In this document: positions 27,358 to 37,008 of the stretch, piece by piece
Layout: every line of letters starts with the position of its first letter
Numbering within the stretch: the stretch's first letter is position 1
NCBI RefSeq assembly: GCF_047425875.1
Contig: NZ_CP179727.1
Location: forward strand, 124,001 to 188,000
DNA: 64,000 bases
Source of the DNA: Macrococcoides animalis
GTDB lineage: Bacteria > Bacillota > Bacilli > Staphylococcales > Staphylococcaceae
Direction of reading: 5' to 3'
Notes under the pieces: model-generated
Seen by the model: only the letters and a program-made list of their open reading frames with translations
Database searches by the model: none
What the model was told of the DNA's origin: nothing
Program-made: the position numbers and the translations under genes

Positions 27358-28092
27358 TTATCCCTTATTAATTCTATTTTTTAATTGCTCGAGTTCAATT
27401 AAATCCTTTTCAGTTAATGGATAATTATCCAATAAGTCCGGTCTTCGTTCAAGTGTTCTCTTCAACGATTCTGTATGGCGCCATTTATCAATTAATTTAT
27501 GATTGCCGCTCAACAATATCTCAGGTACTTTCATACCTCTATATTCAGCAGGGCGTGTGTATTGTGGATGTTCTAGTAAGCCACTTGAGAACGAATCATC
27601 TTCGTGAGATACTTCATTGCCTAACACGTCAGGAATTAATCTTACGATTGCGTCAGTCATTGTTATTGCAGCATATTCCCCACCAGTTAACACGAAATCT
27701 CCTAATGAAATTTCATCCGTTACCAGTTCCGTACGAATTCTCTCATCGTAACCTTCATAATGACCACATATAAATACAAGATGATCTGAGTGTGCTAGTT
27801 CTTCAGCCTTTGCTTGATTGAATTTTTTACCTTGAGGACACATTAGTATCACACGTGTATTCTTTGTTGTATCTAAACTATCCATTGCATTAAATATTGG
27901 TTCTGGTTTCAGTACCATACCTTGACCACCACCATATGGATAATCATCTACTTGGTTATGTTTATTATTAGAATACTCTCTGAAATTAACAGTATTAATT
28001 TCAACAATCCCTTTATCTTGAGAACGTTTCATAATTGAATGATTTAAAATATTAAACATTTCAGGGAAAAGTGTTAAATAATCTATCCTCAC
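27358..28092 (-). CDS. trmD: tRNA (guanine-37-N1) methyltransferase
   Basis: SPOUT-fold enzyme that prevents +1 frameshifting. MRIDYLTLFPEMF opens the N-terminus; the trefoil-knot SAM site has LVFICGHYEGYDERI and EISLGDFVLTGGE. 244 aa. It starts at GTG 28092 overlapping the rimM stop by 4 nt, with AAGGG upstream. Part of the rpsP-khpA-rimM-trmD group. Confidence 0.96.
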   Translation of the reverse strand: MRIDYLTLFPEMFNILNHSIMKRSQDKGIVEINTVNFREYSNNKHNQVDDYPYGGGQGMVLKPEPIFNAMDSLDTTKNTRVILMCPQGKKFNQAKAEELAHSDHLVFICGHYEGYDERIRTELVTDEISLGDFVLTGGEYAAITMTDAIVRLIPDVLGNEVSHEDDSFSSGLLEHPQYTRPAEYRGMKVPEILLSGNHKLIDKWRHTESLKRTLERRPDLLDNYPLTEKDLIELEQLKNRINKG

Positions 28093-28589
28093 GATAATAA
28101 CCCTTCCATTGCTTCAATGTTAATTATTTTATTTTCAATGTCGATTTCTTTCACTACTTCTTCAATGTAAGGAATTAAATGCTCTTTATCACCTTTAACT
28201 ACCCAAACATCATTTGCGCCCGTTTCAAAGATTTCAGTAACTTTACCGATGGAAATTCCTTCATTGAATACTTCACAACCAATTATATCCTTATAATAGT
28301 ATTCGTTATCTTCTAAAGGTAGAGATTCTGTATCTACATCTTGAAATACATCTAAACCTTTAAACTGTTCTACTTCATTGATATTGTTAATACCTTCAAA
28401 TGCAACCATATGGAAGTTCTTATGCACTCTATATGACTTGATTACAAGTTCAATAGTCTCATCTTTAAAAGGAATTAATAATGTCTTACCTGGCTGAAAA
28501 CGTACTTCAGCAAAATCTGAAGCTGAAAGAATCTTAACTTCACCTTTTACACCATGCATATTTACGATTTTACCTACATTTACATTCAT
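28089..28589 (-). CDS. rimM: Ribosome maturation factor RimM
   Basis: Binds S19 and helps 30S head assembly. The N-terminal domain starts VGKIVNMHGVKGEVKI. The C-terminal PRC-barrel has YYYKDIIGCEV, TGANDVWVV and LIPYIEEVV. The start is ATG 28589 (166 aa), 8 nt after GGAGG; the ATG two codons earlier is too close to that site. Ends inside trmD. Confidence 0.94.
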   Translation of the reverse strand: MNVNVGKIVNMHGVKGEVKILSASDFAEVRFQPGKTLLIPFKDETIELVIKSYRVHKNFHMVAFEGINNINEVEQFKGLDVFQDVDTESLPLEDNEYYYKDIIGCEVFNEGISIGKVTEIFETGANDVWVVKGDKEHLIPYIEEVVKEIDIENKIINIEAMEGLLS

Positions 28590-28610
28590 TATCATTACCT
28601 CCGCTCATAA

Positions 28611-28636
28611 AAAAAGAGTACCAAAACTGGCACCCT
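28611..28636 (-). terminator. Weak hairpin between khpA and rimM
   Basis: Arms GAGTACCA (28616-28623) and TGGCACCC (28628-28635), partly wobble-paired, with a run of seven T on the minus strand. Probably an attenuator inside the rpsP-trmD transcript. Confidence 0.55.
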
Positions 28637-28863
28637 TAATCAATTTCTACAAACACTTTTTTACCTGACTCATTTTTAGAACCTGAAACAACAGTTCGAA
28701 TTGCTTTTGCAATACGACCATGCTTTCCAATTACTTTACCAGTATCTTCAGAATTAAGAATTAAATGATAAGTAATACTAGATGCATGCTCTTCTTTCTT
28801 GATCTTGATATCCTCTGGATGATCGACGAGTGGTTCAATTATCGTTTGTAATAATTTTTCCAT
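28636..28863 (-). CDS. khpA: KH-domain RNA-binding protein KhpA (YlqC)
   Basis: 75-aa single KH domain. The RNA-binding GxxG loop is visible in GKVIGKHGRIAKAIRTVV. In streptococci KhpA pairs with KhpB (EloR/Jag) in control of cell elongation (established there). Starts 5 bp after the rpsP stop with only a weak ribosome site, so it probably depends on coupling with rpsP. Confidence 0.93.
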   Translation of the reverse strand: MEKLLQTIIEPLVDHPEDIKIKKEEHASSITYHLILNSEDTGKVIGKHGRIAKAIRTVVSGSKNESGKKVFVEID

Positions 28864-28868
28864 CGCAA

Positions 28869-29144
28869 TTACTTCGCGATTTTTTGGTTATGGAATTTTT
28901 CCATGATACCTTGACCAGATAAGATGTTACGTACTGTATCTGTAGGTTTAGCACCATCAGCTAACCATTTTAAAGCCGCTTCTTCATCAATTTTGATTTC
29001 TGCTGTTGGTTTAGCAACTGGGTTATAAGTCCCGATTGATTCGATGATACGTCCGTCACGAGGTGAACGAGCGTCTGCTACTACGATACGATAGAATGGG
29101 TTTCTTTTTGAACCCATACGAGTTAAACGAATTTTTACTGCCAT
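28869..29144 (-). CDS. rpsP: 30S ribosomal protein S16
   Basis: Small-subunit assembly protein. The N-terminus MAVKIRLTRMGSKRNPFYRIVVADARSPRDGR identifies the family (given here to fix the start at ATG 29144). Confidence 0.5.
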   Translation of the reverse strand: MAVKIRLTRMGSKRNPFYRIVVADARSPRDGRIIESIGTYNPVAKPTAEIKIDEEAALKWLADGAKPTDTVRNILSGQGIMEKFHNQKIAK

Positions 29145-29184
29145 AATTAAATCTCTCCATTTCATTTCTTTTCTACAAGAACTA

Positions 29185-29213
29185 ATAATAACAGAGGTTT
29201 AATTCTTTGTAAA
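29185..29213 (-). promoter_or_regulatory. Promoter of the rpsP operon
   Basis: Minus-strand TTTACA (29208-29213), 17-bp spacer, TATTAT (29185-29190), between the ffh terminator and rpsP. Confidence 0.75.
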
Positions 29214-29246
29214 GAGTTTTTTCTTTACATCTATAAAATTTTTCAA

Positions 29247-29281
29247 TTAAAAAAAGGAATGAAATCAAACTTCCATTCCTC
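29247..29281 (-). terminator. Terminator after ffh
   Basis: Arms AGGAATG (29255-29261) and CATTCCT (29274-29280) followed by seven T on the minus strand. Confidence 0.8.
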
Positions 29282-29292
29282 TAATTTTGCCT

Positions 29293-30645
29293 TTAAAACG
29301 GCAAATTCATTCCGGCAAATGGATTTTTACCTTTTTTGCCTTTTTTCATGCCGCTAAATTGTTTCATCATTTTCTTCATTTCTTCAAACTGTTTAATCAA
29401 TTTATTCACTTCAGACAAGCTACGCCCAGAACCTTTAGCGATACGTTTCTTACGGCTTACATTTATAACTGATGGGTTCTCTCGTTCTTGCTTCGTCATA
29501 CTGCGAATAATTGCTTGAATATGATCAATTTGTTTCGGATTCATATTCAACTGATTTACTTGCTTCATTTTATTCGCACCAGGAATCATTTTTAATAAAT
29601 CATCTAAAGGCCCTAATTGTTTCACTTGCTCTAATTGATCTAAGAAATCGTCAAATGTAAATGAAGATGTTCTCATTTTTTGTTCTAATTCTTTAGCTTT
29701 ACTTTCATCAACTTGAGATTGAGCTTTTTCGATTAAACTTAACACATCACCCATACCTAAAATACGAGATGCCATGCGCTCTGGATGGAATGGTTCTAAT
29801 CCGTCCATCTTCTCACTCATACCGACAAACTTTATTGGTTTCTGCGTAACACTTCTTATAGATAGTGCAGCACCACCACGTGTGTCTCCATCTAATTTAG
29901 TAAGTGTTACCCCTGTAACATCTAATTGACCGTCAAAGCTTTCTGCAACGTTCACTGCATCTTGCCCAGTCATAGCATCAACGACTAACATAATTTCATC
30001 TGGATTTGCAACTTCTTTTACGTCAACCAACTCTTGCATTAATTTCTCATCGATATGCAGTCGACCTGCCGTATCGATAATCACGAAATCTAAATGTTCT
30101 TCTTTTGCATACGCTAATGCTTTTTCCGTAATTTCAGCAGGTGATACTTGATCACCTAACGTAAATACTGGAATGTCAATTTGTTTACCGACTGTTTGTA
30201 ATTGTTGAATCGCTGCAGGTCTATATATATCACAAGCGACAAGTAACGGTTTTTTATTAAATTTCTTTCTCATAAGTAAGGCAAGTTTACCAGCAGTTGT
30301 TGTTTTACCTGCCCCTTGTAAGCCGACCATCATGACAACAGTAGGTGGTTTCTTACTCATATTAATTTGTGTATTTTCGCCACCCATAAGTGTTGTTAAT
30401 TCATCTTGTACGATTTTAATAACTTGTTGTCCAGGTGTTAATGAGCTCATCACATCAGAGCCTAATGCACGTTCTGACACTGTAGAAACGAATTGCTTTA
30501 CTACTTTAAAGTTAACATCGGCTTCAAGTAAAGCAAGACGCACTTCACGCATCATAACCTTGATATCTGCTTCAGTAACTTTACCTTTACCTTTAATTTT
30601 CTGCATTGTCGCCTGGAGTCTATCTGATAATCCTTCAAAAGCCAT
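29293..30645 (-). CDS. ffh: Signal recognition particle protein Ffh
   Basis: GTPase of the SRP that targets membrane proteins to FtsY. N domain (about 1-90), G domain with GLQGAGKTTTAGKLA, VACDIYRPAA, IIDTAGR and TKLDGDTRGG. The Met-rich M domain at the C-terminus (KMIPGANKM, then FEEMKKMMKQF) binds signal peptides and 4.5S RNA. 450 aa. It follows ylxM by 12 bp, after AAGGGGG. Confidence 0.97.
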   Translation of the reverse strand: MAFEGLSDRLQATMQKIKGKGKVTEADIKVMMREVRLALLEADVNFKVVKQFVSTVSERALGSDVMSSLTPGQQVIKIVQDELTTLMGGENTQINMSKKPPTVVMMVGLQGAGKTTTAGKLALLMRKKFNKKPLLVACDIYRPAAIQQLQTVGKQIDIPVFTLGDQVSPAEITEKALAYAKEEHLDFVIIDTAGRLHIDEKLMQELVDVKEVANPDEIMLVVDAMTGQDAVNVAESFDGQLDVTGVTLTKLDGDTRGGAALSIRSVTQKPIKFVGMSEKMDGLEPFHPERMASRILGMGDVLSLIEKAQSQVDESKAKELEQKMRTSSFTFDDFLDQLEQVKQLGPLDDLLKMIPGANKMKQVNQLNMNPKQIDHIQAIIRSMTKQERENPSVINVSRKKRIAKGSGRSLSEVNKLIKQFEEMKKMMKQFSGMKKGKKGKNPFAGMNLPF

Positions 30646-30657
30646 ACAATGACCCCC

Positions 30658-30999
30658 TTATTCTATTTTCTGTAATTGTTCAATTAATGTTTTTAGTTGT
30701 TTTTCATTGATATTTGTTTGTTCAATTTCTTCTGTCATTTGTTCAAGGATGGACTGTCTAATTTCAAACTTTTTATATAATCCTAAACGTAATTCATAGT
30801 CCTCTAACAACTCGTCAGTACGTCTTATGTTATCATAAACTGCTTGTCGTGACACCTTAAACGTTTCTGCGATTTCAGATAATGATTCATCAAGTAAATA
30901 GTAACGTTCTAAATAATTGCGTTGTTTATCTGTAAGTAGCGCTTGGTAAAAATCAAACAAATAATTCATACGCATCGTTTTAACTAAATCACTACTCAT
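30658..30999 (-). CDS. ylxM: YlxM helix-turn-helix protein, SRP-associated
   Basis: 113-aa UPF0122 protein always found between ftsY and ffh in Firmicutes. The sigma-70-region-4-like HTH is ESLSEIAETFKVSRQAVYDNI, followed by a coiled, Glu/Gln-rich tail. In streptococci it stimulates SRP GTPases (reported). Its ATG overlaps the ftsY stop by 8 nt. Confidence 0.93.
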   Translation of the reverse strand: MSSDLVKTMRMNYLFDFYQALLTDKQRNYLERYYLLDESLSEIAETFKVSRQAVYDNIRRTDELLEDYELRLGLYKKFEIRQSILEQMTEEIEQTNINEKQLKTLIEQLQKIE

Positions 31000-32266
31000 C
31001 TGCAGCTTCCTTTAATACTTCAGCCGCTTTATTTTCCTCATCAGTAGATTGTTCAATCATATCTGCGAATAATCCATACACGTAACTTTCTGCATCAAAC
31101 GGCTGTAAGTCATCTAACTTTTCGCCAAGTCCTACGAATTTAACCGGAATATGTAATTCATTACGGATGGCTAAGACAATACCACCTTTTGCTGTTCCAT
31201 CTAACTTCGTTAAGACAATACCTGTTACATCTGTCACTTCTTTAAATGCTTTCGCTTGTACCAATGCATTTTGCCCAGTTGTTGCATCTAATGCAAGTAA
31301 CACTTCATGAGGTGCCCCTGGTACTGCTTTAGATAATACTTTCTTTACTTTCTCAAGCTCTGTCATTAAGTTCGCTTTATTTTGTAAGCGCCCTGCTGTA
31401 TCACATATTAAAATATCTGCACCACGATTTTTTGCAGCATTAATAGCATCATACATTACTGCTGCTGGATCAGATCCTTCTTTTTGTTTAATGACTTCGG
31501 CACCGACGCGGTCACCCCAAATTTGAAGTTGTTCAATTGCTCCTGCACGGAACGTATCTCCTGCTGCGAGCATGACAGTTTTACCTTGTGCTTTATATCG
31601 GTGTGCCAATTTTCCAATTGTTGTCGTTTTACCAACACCGTTTACTCCTACCATTAAGATAACTGTTAATTCCTCTTCTTGAATATTCATCTTTTGTAAT
31701 TCTTCATCTTCTTGTTCGTAAATTTCAACGATTTTTTCAACGATAACTTCACGTAAATCAGCAGTTTCTGTAATATTTTGACGTTTTGCTTCATAACGTA
31801 GTGATTCAACTAATTCCATCACCGTATTGAATCCAACGTCGGCTTGTATTAACATTTCTTCTAATGCTTCAAAGAAATCTTCATCGACTGTACGATACAT
31901 TGCAAGTAGATCATTTAATTTGTTTTGGAAATTTTCACGTGATTTCTCTAAACCTTCACGGAACTTCGCACCAATTTGTTGTGATTCCCACTCTTCAAAC
32001 TCTTCGATTGAAATTAAATCATCATCTTCAAAGTCAAATTCCCATCCATTTGATTGTTTTTTAGGTGCTGGTTGTTGTACTTCTGATGATCTTGCAGGTT
32101 GCTCAAATACATCCACAGGTTTATGGTCATACGTCTTCGTTTGACTGTCGCTTTGAGGATCAATGTCTTGAGTACCAATATCGTCTAAAGGTTGTAAATC
32201 ATCTTGAACATTTGTTGTTTCCTCTTTTGTGACGAATCTATCTTTAAGTTTCTTAAAAAAACTCAT
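30992..32266 (-). CDS. ftsY: Signal recognition particle receptor FtsY
   Basis: SRP receptor GTPase at the membrane. An acidic N-terminal A region (about residues 1-110, rich in Asp and Gln) precedes the NG domain. The latter has GVNGVGKTTTIGKLA, AAGDTFRAGA, ICDTAGRLQNK and TKLDGTAKGG. 424 aa. ATG overlaps the smc stop (TAATG). Confidence 0.97.
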   Translation of the reverse strand: MSFFKKLKDRFVTKEETTNVQDDLQPLDDIGTQDIDPQSDSQTKTYDHKPVDVFEQPARSSEVQQPAPKKQSNGWEFDFEDDDLISIEEFEEWESQQIGAKFREGLEKSRENFQNKLNDLLAMYRTVDEDFFEALEEMLIQADVGFNTVMELVESLRYEAKRQNITETADLREVIVEKIVEIYEQEDEELQKMNIQEEELTVILMVGVNGVGKTTTIGKLAHRYKAQGKTVMLAAGDTFRAGAIEQLQIWGDRVGAEVIKQKEGSDPAAVMYDAINAAKNRGADILICDTAGRLQNKANLMTELEKVKKVLSKAVPGAPHEVLLALDATTGQNALVQAKAFKEVTDVTGIVLTKLDGTAKGGIVLAIRNELHIPVKFVGLGEKLDDLQPFDAESYVYGLFADMIEQSTDEENKAAEVLKEAADE

Positions 32267-35200
32267 TATTTAGTCAGCTCCTTTAATTTTTTATCATCTA
32301 AGTCTTTTAAACTCACACTTACAAGTTGTGTAATCCCTGAATTTTGCATTGTCACACCATAAAGTCTATCACTTTTCTCCATTGTTCCTTTACGATGGGT
32401 TATCACGATAAATTGTGTATCATGTGTTAATGTATTTAAGAAGTCTGCAAAACGATTGACGTTAGCTTCATCGAGTGCTGCTTCTACTTCATCTAGTATA
32501 ACAAAAGGAGCGCTTCTTGCCTGTAATATTGAGAATAGCAACACGATAGCCGTGAGTGCACGTTCCCCACCCGATAGTAAACTTAAGTTTTGACGACGTT
32601 TACCAGGAGGTTCAACGAAAATATCGATTCCAGCAGAAAGCACATCATCACTCGTCAATTGGAGTAACCCTGTTCCACCTCCAAACAATTGTTTAAAGAT
32701 GCGTCCAAATGCAAGAGAGACGGTTTCAAAAGTCTCCATAAAGCGTTCTGAAACTGTCGCATCCATTTCATGAATGATTGACTCTAGATTAGCTTTAGCA
32801 TCTAGTAAGTCTGCTTCTTGACGTGTTAGAAATTCATAACGCTCACCGACAACTTTATATTGTTCAATCGCATTGAGATTTACATTACCCAATTCTTCTA
32901 TAGATATCTTTGTTAATCGGACACGTTTGCGTAAATGTTCTAAGTCAGTCTGAAAAACATCTTCTATACCCAATATCTCCCATATGTAATCTTTTGCTGA
33001 CTCAAATGTCAATTGATATTGTTCTAATAAGTGATTCATCAAGTTTTCTAATAATAAATTTAATCTAGAATATTTTCCTTTTAATTCTCCTATACCATTT
33101 TCAATACCACTGATTTGACGTAATAATTCATTGTATTCTTTATCCATCGCTTCTATTGCAGATGATAAATCTTCTAAAATCTGTTCTTCAGTTTGGATAC
33201 GCGTCTCTATCTGTATTTTATCAGATGATAATGTTTTTATATCTTTTTCTTTTTTAAGTATTTCTTTTTCAACAGCATCAACATCTATATGAGCTGCATC
33301 TTGATGTATAGCATTAATCTCCGTTTGAATTTCTGCGATTTGAGAAATACGCTCTTTTAAAATGTCATTTTGATGTTCTATACTTGTACTGAGTACCGCT
33401 AATTGATGTTTCGTATCACTTAGCGTTTCATTTAATGATTTTTCTAAAGTTTTTTTATCACTTGCATTATTATTAAAGTTTTGAATACGGTCATTTAATT
33501 CTTTTAACTCAGTTTCGATTGTTTGAATTTTTTGCGCATGTTCTGAAATTAAAGATTGACGTGAAGCAATATACTCTGACTCTTGTATTAATGACTCAAC
33601 TTCTTCGTGCATTGCTTTCAATCGACGTTCTTTAGCTTTCGCCTCTTCAAGCGACAACTTTAATTGATGAATTTCATCTCTTAATGTTTCACCATCACTA
33701 CGGGTTTGACTGACTTGAATTTCTTCAGTTGTAATAGTTTCTGATAGAGCATCTACTTGTTTTTTCAATTGTTCTGTAGATAAAACAAATTCTGCAAGTT
33801 GATTGGTCACAACTTGTAAATCATTACGTGCTGTTAATGCTTGCGTGGGTTTATTTTTACTTCCACCCGACATTGAACCACCTGGATTCACGATGTCTCC
33901 TTCAAGTGTTACGATACGATATTTATAACCAATTGCTTTCGCAATTTCATTTGCATGTTTTAACGTGTCACAAACAATGACACTCCCTGATACATTATCA
34001 ATAATCGTTTGATACTTTTTGTCAGTTTTGATCAGTGCATTTAACGTATTAATAAACCCTGGTATTTGGCTCACTTTTTGAAGTGCCTCATATGAAATTG
34101 ATCTAGCTTTAATAACCGTGAGCGGTAAAAATGTCGCACGCCCAAACTTTTTATCACGTAAAAATTGAATCGCAGCACGGCCTGCTTGTTCATCATCAAC
34201 AATAATATGTTGTAAGCTCGCACCTAAAGCACTATCTAAGGCATCGTTATACATTGGATCTATATCAACCACATCTAAAACGGTTGAATGTATACCGTTT
34301 AGTTGATTCTTGTTTTTTAATAGCATACGCACGCCTTGATAATAGCCTTGATATTCCTCTTGCATTAATGTTAAGCGTTCTTTTTTGCGTTCTAAATCTT
34401 CTATATAACGATGTGCTTGTGTATATTTATCACGTGCACTATTATAGTCTACTTTCTTTAATTCAATACGCTCAAGGCTTTTCTTATAAGTGGCACGCAT
34501 TGATTCTAGTTGATTAGATTTTGTTTCAATCGATTGATTTAAACCTGCAATCATTTGTTGAATAGCTTCAAAGTCTTGCTTCACATTTTCATTGATACCT
34601 TCTTGTTTAGCCTGCTTCTGATTAAATTGTGCAACTTCTTTTTCAATTAATTTCATTTCATTTGATAACGCTGTTTGTTCGCTTAACTTTTCGTAATAAG
34701 TATCACGCGTCTCATCAATTAACGTTTCAATATCTGAATCAATTTCATCAAGTTCTTTTTGTTGTTTTTTTAATTGACGATCTAAGGCTTTTTTATCTGT
34801 TATCAATAAAGATAACTTACTTTCAATCGCTTCTTTGCGTTCTGTTTCTTTAATTAGTTGTTCATTATATTTATTTAAACGTTCCGTGCGTTTAACAGAT
34901 GATTCATTTTGGTTCGATAATCGCTCTTTCAATACATTTACTTGACCAATATACCGTTCAATTTGCTCAGTAGTTGTTAGTAACGATTGATTTAAAGCAT
35001 GCACATTTTCTTGCACAATCTTATGTTCTGATTTACTGTGCATTATTTTTTCATTTAAACGATCGCTTTTCTCTTGTTTAAACTGAATTAAACCATTGAA
35101 ATCTTTAATTTCAGTTTCACACTTCGCAAAATCTTGACGTGTCGTTTCAATATCAGCAATTGTCACTTGAATATCTGCATCTTTCATTTCTTCAGATAAT

Positions 35201-35853
35201 ACTAAATATTCTTCAGCGATACTTGCTTCAATTTTTAATGGTTCCACACGATCTTTTAAATTATAAATAATATCATGCACACGTGTTAAATTATTATTTG
35301 TATCTTCAAGTTTCGATTCTGTTTCTTTTTTTCGCTTTTTATATTTTAATACACCTGCTGCTTCTTCAATTAATTGTCTGCGTTCTTCAGGCTTTGCATT
35401 TAGAACTTGATCCACTTTACCTTGTGAAATTATACTGAAAGCATCACGTCCTAAACCACTATCTAAGAATAATTCTGTGACGTCTTTTAACCGACTCTTT
35501 TGCTTATTTAATAAATATTCACTATCACCATTGCGATAAAGTTTACGAGTTACTTCCACGATATCAGACTCGATGTTTAACATACGCTTTTTATTATCCA
35601 TCGTTAATGTCACTTCAGCATAGTTTTGTGGCTTTCTATCTTGTGCACCTGAGAAGATAACATCTTCCATCTTGGCTCCACGTAAACTCTTTGCCGATTG
35701 TTCTCCGAGGACCCATTTAATCGCATCAGTAATATTACTCTTTCCTGATCCATTTGGTCCAACAATTGCTGTAACTCCTGAATCAAAACTTACTGTCGTC
35801 TTGTCAGCAAATGATTTAAATCCATAAGCTGAAACTTGCTTTAAATAAACCAT
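32266..35853 (-). CDS. smc: Chromosome partition protein SMC
   Basis: Condensin ATPase that compacts and segregates the chromosome with ScpAB. Walker A GPNGSGKSNITDAI at about 32-45, then a coiled coil, a hinge at about 500-660 containing GSMSGGSKNK at its end, and a second coiled coil. The C-terminal head has LSLLSGGERALTA (signature) and PFVILDEVEAALDE (Walker B). 1195 aa, normal. ATG follows GGGGAG; 1 bp downstream of rnc. Confidence 0.97.
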   Translation of the reverse strand: MVYLKQVSAYGFKSFADKTTVSFDSGVTAIVGPNGSGKSNITDAIKWVLGEQSAKSLRGAKMEDVIFSGAQDRKPQNYAEVTLTMDNKKRMLNIESDIVEVTRKLYRNGDSEYLLNKQKSRLKDVTELFLDSGLGRDAFSIISQGKVDQVLNAKPEERRQLIEEAAGVLKYKKRKKETESKLEDTNNNLTRVHDIIYNLKDRVEPLKIEASIAEEYLVLSEEMKDADIQVTIADIETTRQDFAKCETEIKDFNGLIQFKQEKSDRLNEKIMHSKSEHKIVQENVHALNQSLLTTTEQIERYIGQVNVLKERLSNQNESSVKRTERLNKYNEQLIKETERKEAIESKLSLLITDKKALDRQLKKQQKELDEIDSDIETLIDETRDTYYEKLSEQTALSNEMKLIEKEVAQFNQKQAKQEGINENVKQDFEAIQQMIAGLNQSIETKSNQLESMRATYKKSLERIELKKVDYNSARDKYTQAHRYIEDLERKKERLTLMQEEYQGYYQGVRMLLKNKNQLNGIHSTVLDVVDIDPMYNDALDSALGASLQHIIVDDEQAGRAAIQFLRDKKFGRATFLPLTVIKARSISYEALQKVSQIPGFINTLNALIKTDKKYQTIIDNVSGSVIVCDTLKHANEIAKAIGYKYRIVTLEGDIVNPGGSMSGGSKNKPTQALTARNDLQVVTNQLAEFVLSTEQLKKQVDALSETITTEEIQVSQTRSDGETLRDEIHQLKLSLEEAKAKERRLKAMHEEVESLIQESEYIASRQSLISEHAQKIQTIETELKELNDRIQNFNNNASDKKTLEKSLNETLSDTKHQLAVLSTSIEHQNDILKERISQIAEIQTEINAIHQDAAHIDVDAVEKEILKKEKDIKTLSSDKIQIETRIQTEEQILEDLSSAIEAMDKEYNELLRQISGIENGIGELKGKYSRLNLLLENLMNHLLEQYQLTFESAKDYIWEILGIEDVFQTDLEHLRKRVRLTKISIEELGNVNLNAIEQYKVVGERYEFLTRQEADLLDAKANLESIIHEMDATVSERFMETFETVSLAFGRIFKQLFGGGTGLLQLTSDDVLSAGIDIFVEPPGKRRQNLSLLSGGERALTAIVLLFSILQARSAPFVILDEVEAALDEANVNRFADFLNTLTHDTQFIVITHRKGTMEKSDRLYGVTMQNSGITQLVSVSLKDLDDKKLKELTK

Positions 35854-35854
35854 A

Positions 35855-36580
35855 TTACTCCCCTGTTATCAGATTTGCTAAAGCTTCCTGCGCTGCCTTT
35901 TGCTCTGATTCTTTCTTCGTTCTACCCACACCACTACCTAATTTTTCACCTTCAACACAAACTTCAGAGGTAAACGTTTTAAAATGAGCAGGACCATCCT
36001 CACTAACCAGTTTATATTCAACTTGTACATTTTTAGTTTTGTGAATATATTCTTGTAAAAACGTTTTATGATCTAATATACCATCCATTAAATCATCTGT
36101 AATTTTCGGGAATATAAATTGATTAAAGAATAACAGTGTAGCATCATATCCTAAATCAAGATAAAGCGCACCTACAAACGCTTCAAATACATCTGCAATT
36201 AATGAGGGACGCGTTCTTCCTCCTGTTTTCTCCTCACCTTTACCGAGTAATATAAGTTGATCAAATCCCAATTGTTTGGCAAATGTCACAAGTGAAGGTT
36301 CACATACAATTGCTGCACGTAGTTTTGTTAATTTACCCTCTGGTAAATCTGTGTGCATCTTATATAGATATTGTGAAACCATCAATTCTAACACCGCATC
36401 ACCTAAAAACTCTAAGCGCTCATTGTCATTAACTTTATCCAATTTGAAGTCATTAATAAAGCTTGAATGAGAAAATGCTTGCGTATAAATTGTGATGTCA
36501 TTCGGTTGAATATTTAAAGTTTGAAATGTCGTTTGAATCTTTTTCTGAAATTTATCAATCATCGCTAATCTTCTATTCAT
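35855..36580 (-). CDS. rnc: Ribonuclease III
   Basis: Cuts double-stranded RNA, including rRNA precursors. The catalytic domain has NERLEFLGDAVLEL and DVFEAFVGALYLDLG (the metal-binding Asp/Glu set). A C-terminal dsRNA-binding domain ends in GRTKKESEQKAAQEAL. 241 aa. ATG 36580 follows AAGGAGG. First gene of rnc-smc-ftsY-ylxM-ffh. Confidence 0.96.
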   Translation of the reverse strand: MNRRLAMIDKFQKKIQTTFQTLNIQPNDITIYTQAFSHSSFINDFKLDKVNDNERLEFLGDAVLELMVSQYLYKMHTDLPEGKLTKLRAAIVCEPSLVTFAKQLGFDQLILLGKGEEKTGGRTRPSLIADVFEAFVGALYLDLGYDATLLFFNQFIFPKITDDLMDGILDHKTFLQEYIHKTKNVQVEYKLVSEDGPAHFKTFTSEVCVEGEKLGSGVGRTKKESEQKAAQEALANLITGE

Positions 36581-36679
36581 AATCTACCTCCTTAAAAAAA
36601 TAAATACTCCTTCATTTTACGTCATTCTACTGATAAAAAAAAGAAATATCTATAGAATAACTAATAAATCAAATTCAAA

Positions 36680-36726
36680 AAAATCCCATGATTACGCACT
36701 GCAAAGTTTGTGTAATCATGAGATTA
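36680..36726 (-). terminator. Terminator of the fapR-acpP operon
   Basis: Long arms AATCCCATGATTAC (36682-36695) and GTAATCATGAGATT (36712-36725), one wobble, then seven T on the minus strand. Confidence 0.88.
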
Positions 36727-36734
36727 AAAATGCA

Positions 36735-36968
36735 TTATTTTTCTAATGACTCGATATATTTAACTGCATCACCAACAGTGTTGATTTTTTCAGCTTCCTC
36801 ATCAGGAATTTCCATACCGAATTGATCTTCTAATTCCATTACTAATTCAGCGATATCTAAAGAGTCAGCACCTAAATCATCTTTAAATGAAGCTTCTGCA
36901 GTAACTTTATCAGCATCAACGCCTAAGCGATCAACGATAATATCTTTTACTTTGTCGAAGTTTTCCAT
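36735..36968 (-). CDS. acpP: Acyl carrier protein
   Basis: Carries growing acyl chains in type II fatty acid synthesis. The phosphopantetheine site is Ser36 in DLGADSLDIAELVME. 77 aa and very acidic, as expected. Start ATG 36968 follows GGAGGTG; the in-frame ATG at 36977 lies inside that ribosome site region. Last gene of fapR-plsX-fabD-fabG-acpP. Confidence 0.97.
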   Translation of the reverse strand: MENFDKVKDIIVDRLGVDADKVTAEASFKDDLGADSLDIAELVMELEDQFGMEIPDEEAEKINTVGDAVKYIESLEK

Positions 36969-37008
36969 GTGTTTCACCTCCTTAAATTGTTCAATAATAT
37001 CATACCGT

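Noticed and set aside
31827..32144. 105-codon open frame antisense to the acidic region of ftsY
   Set aside because: A Ser/Asn-rich translation typical of the reverse strand of acidic coding sequence; no start signal.
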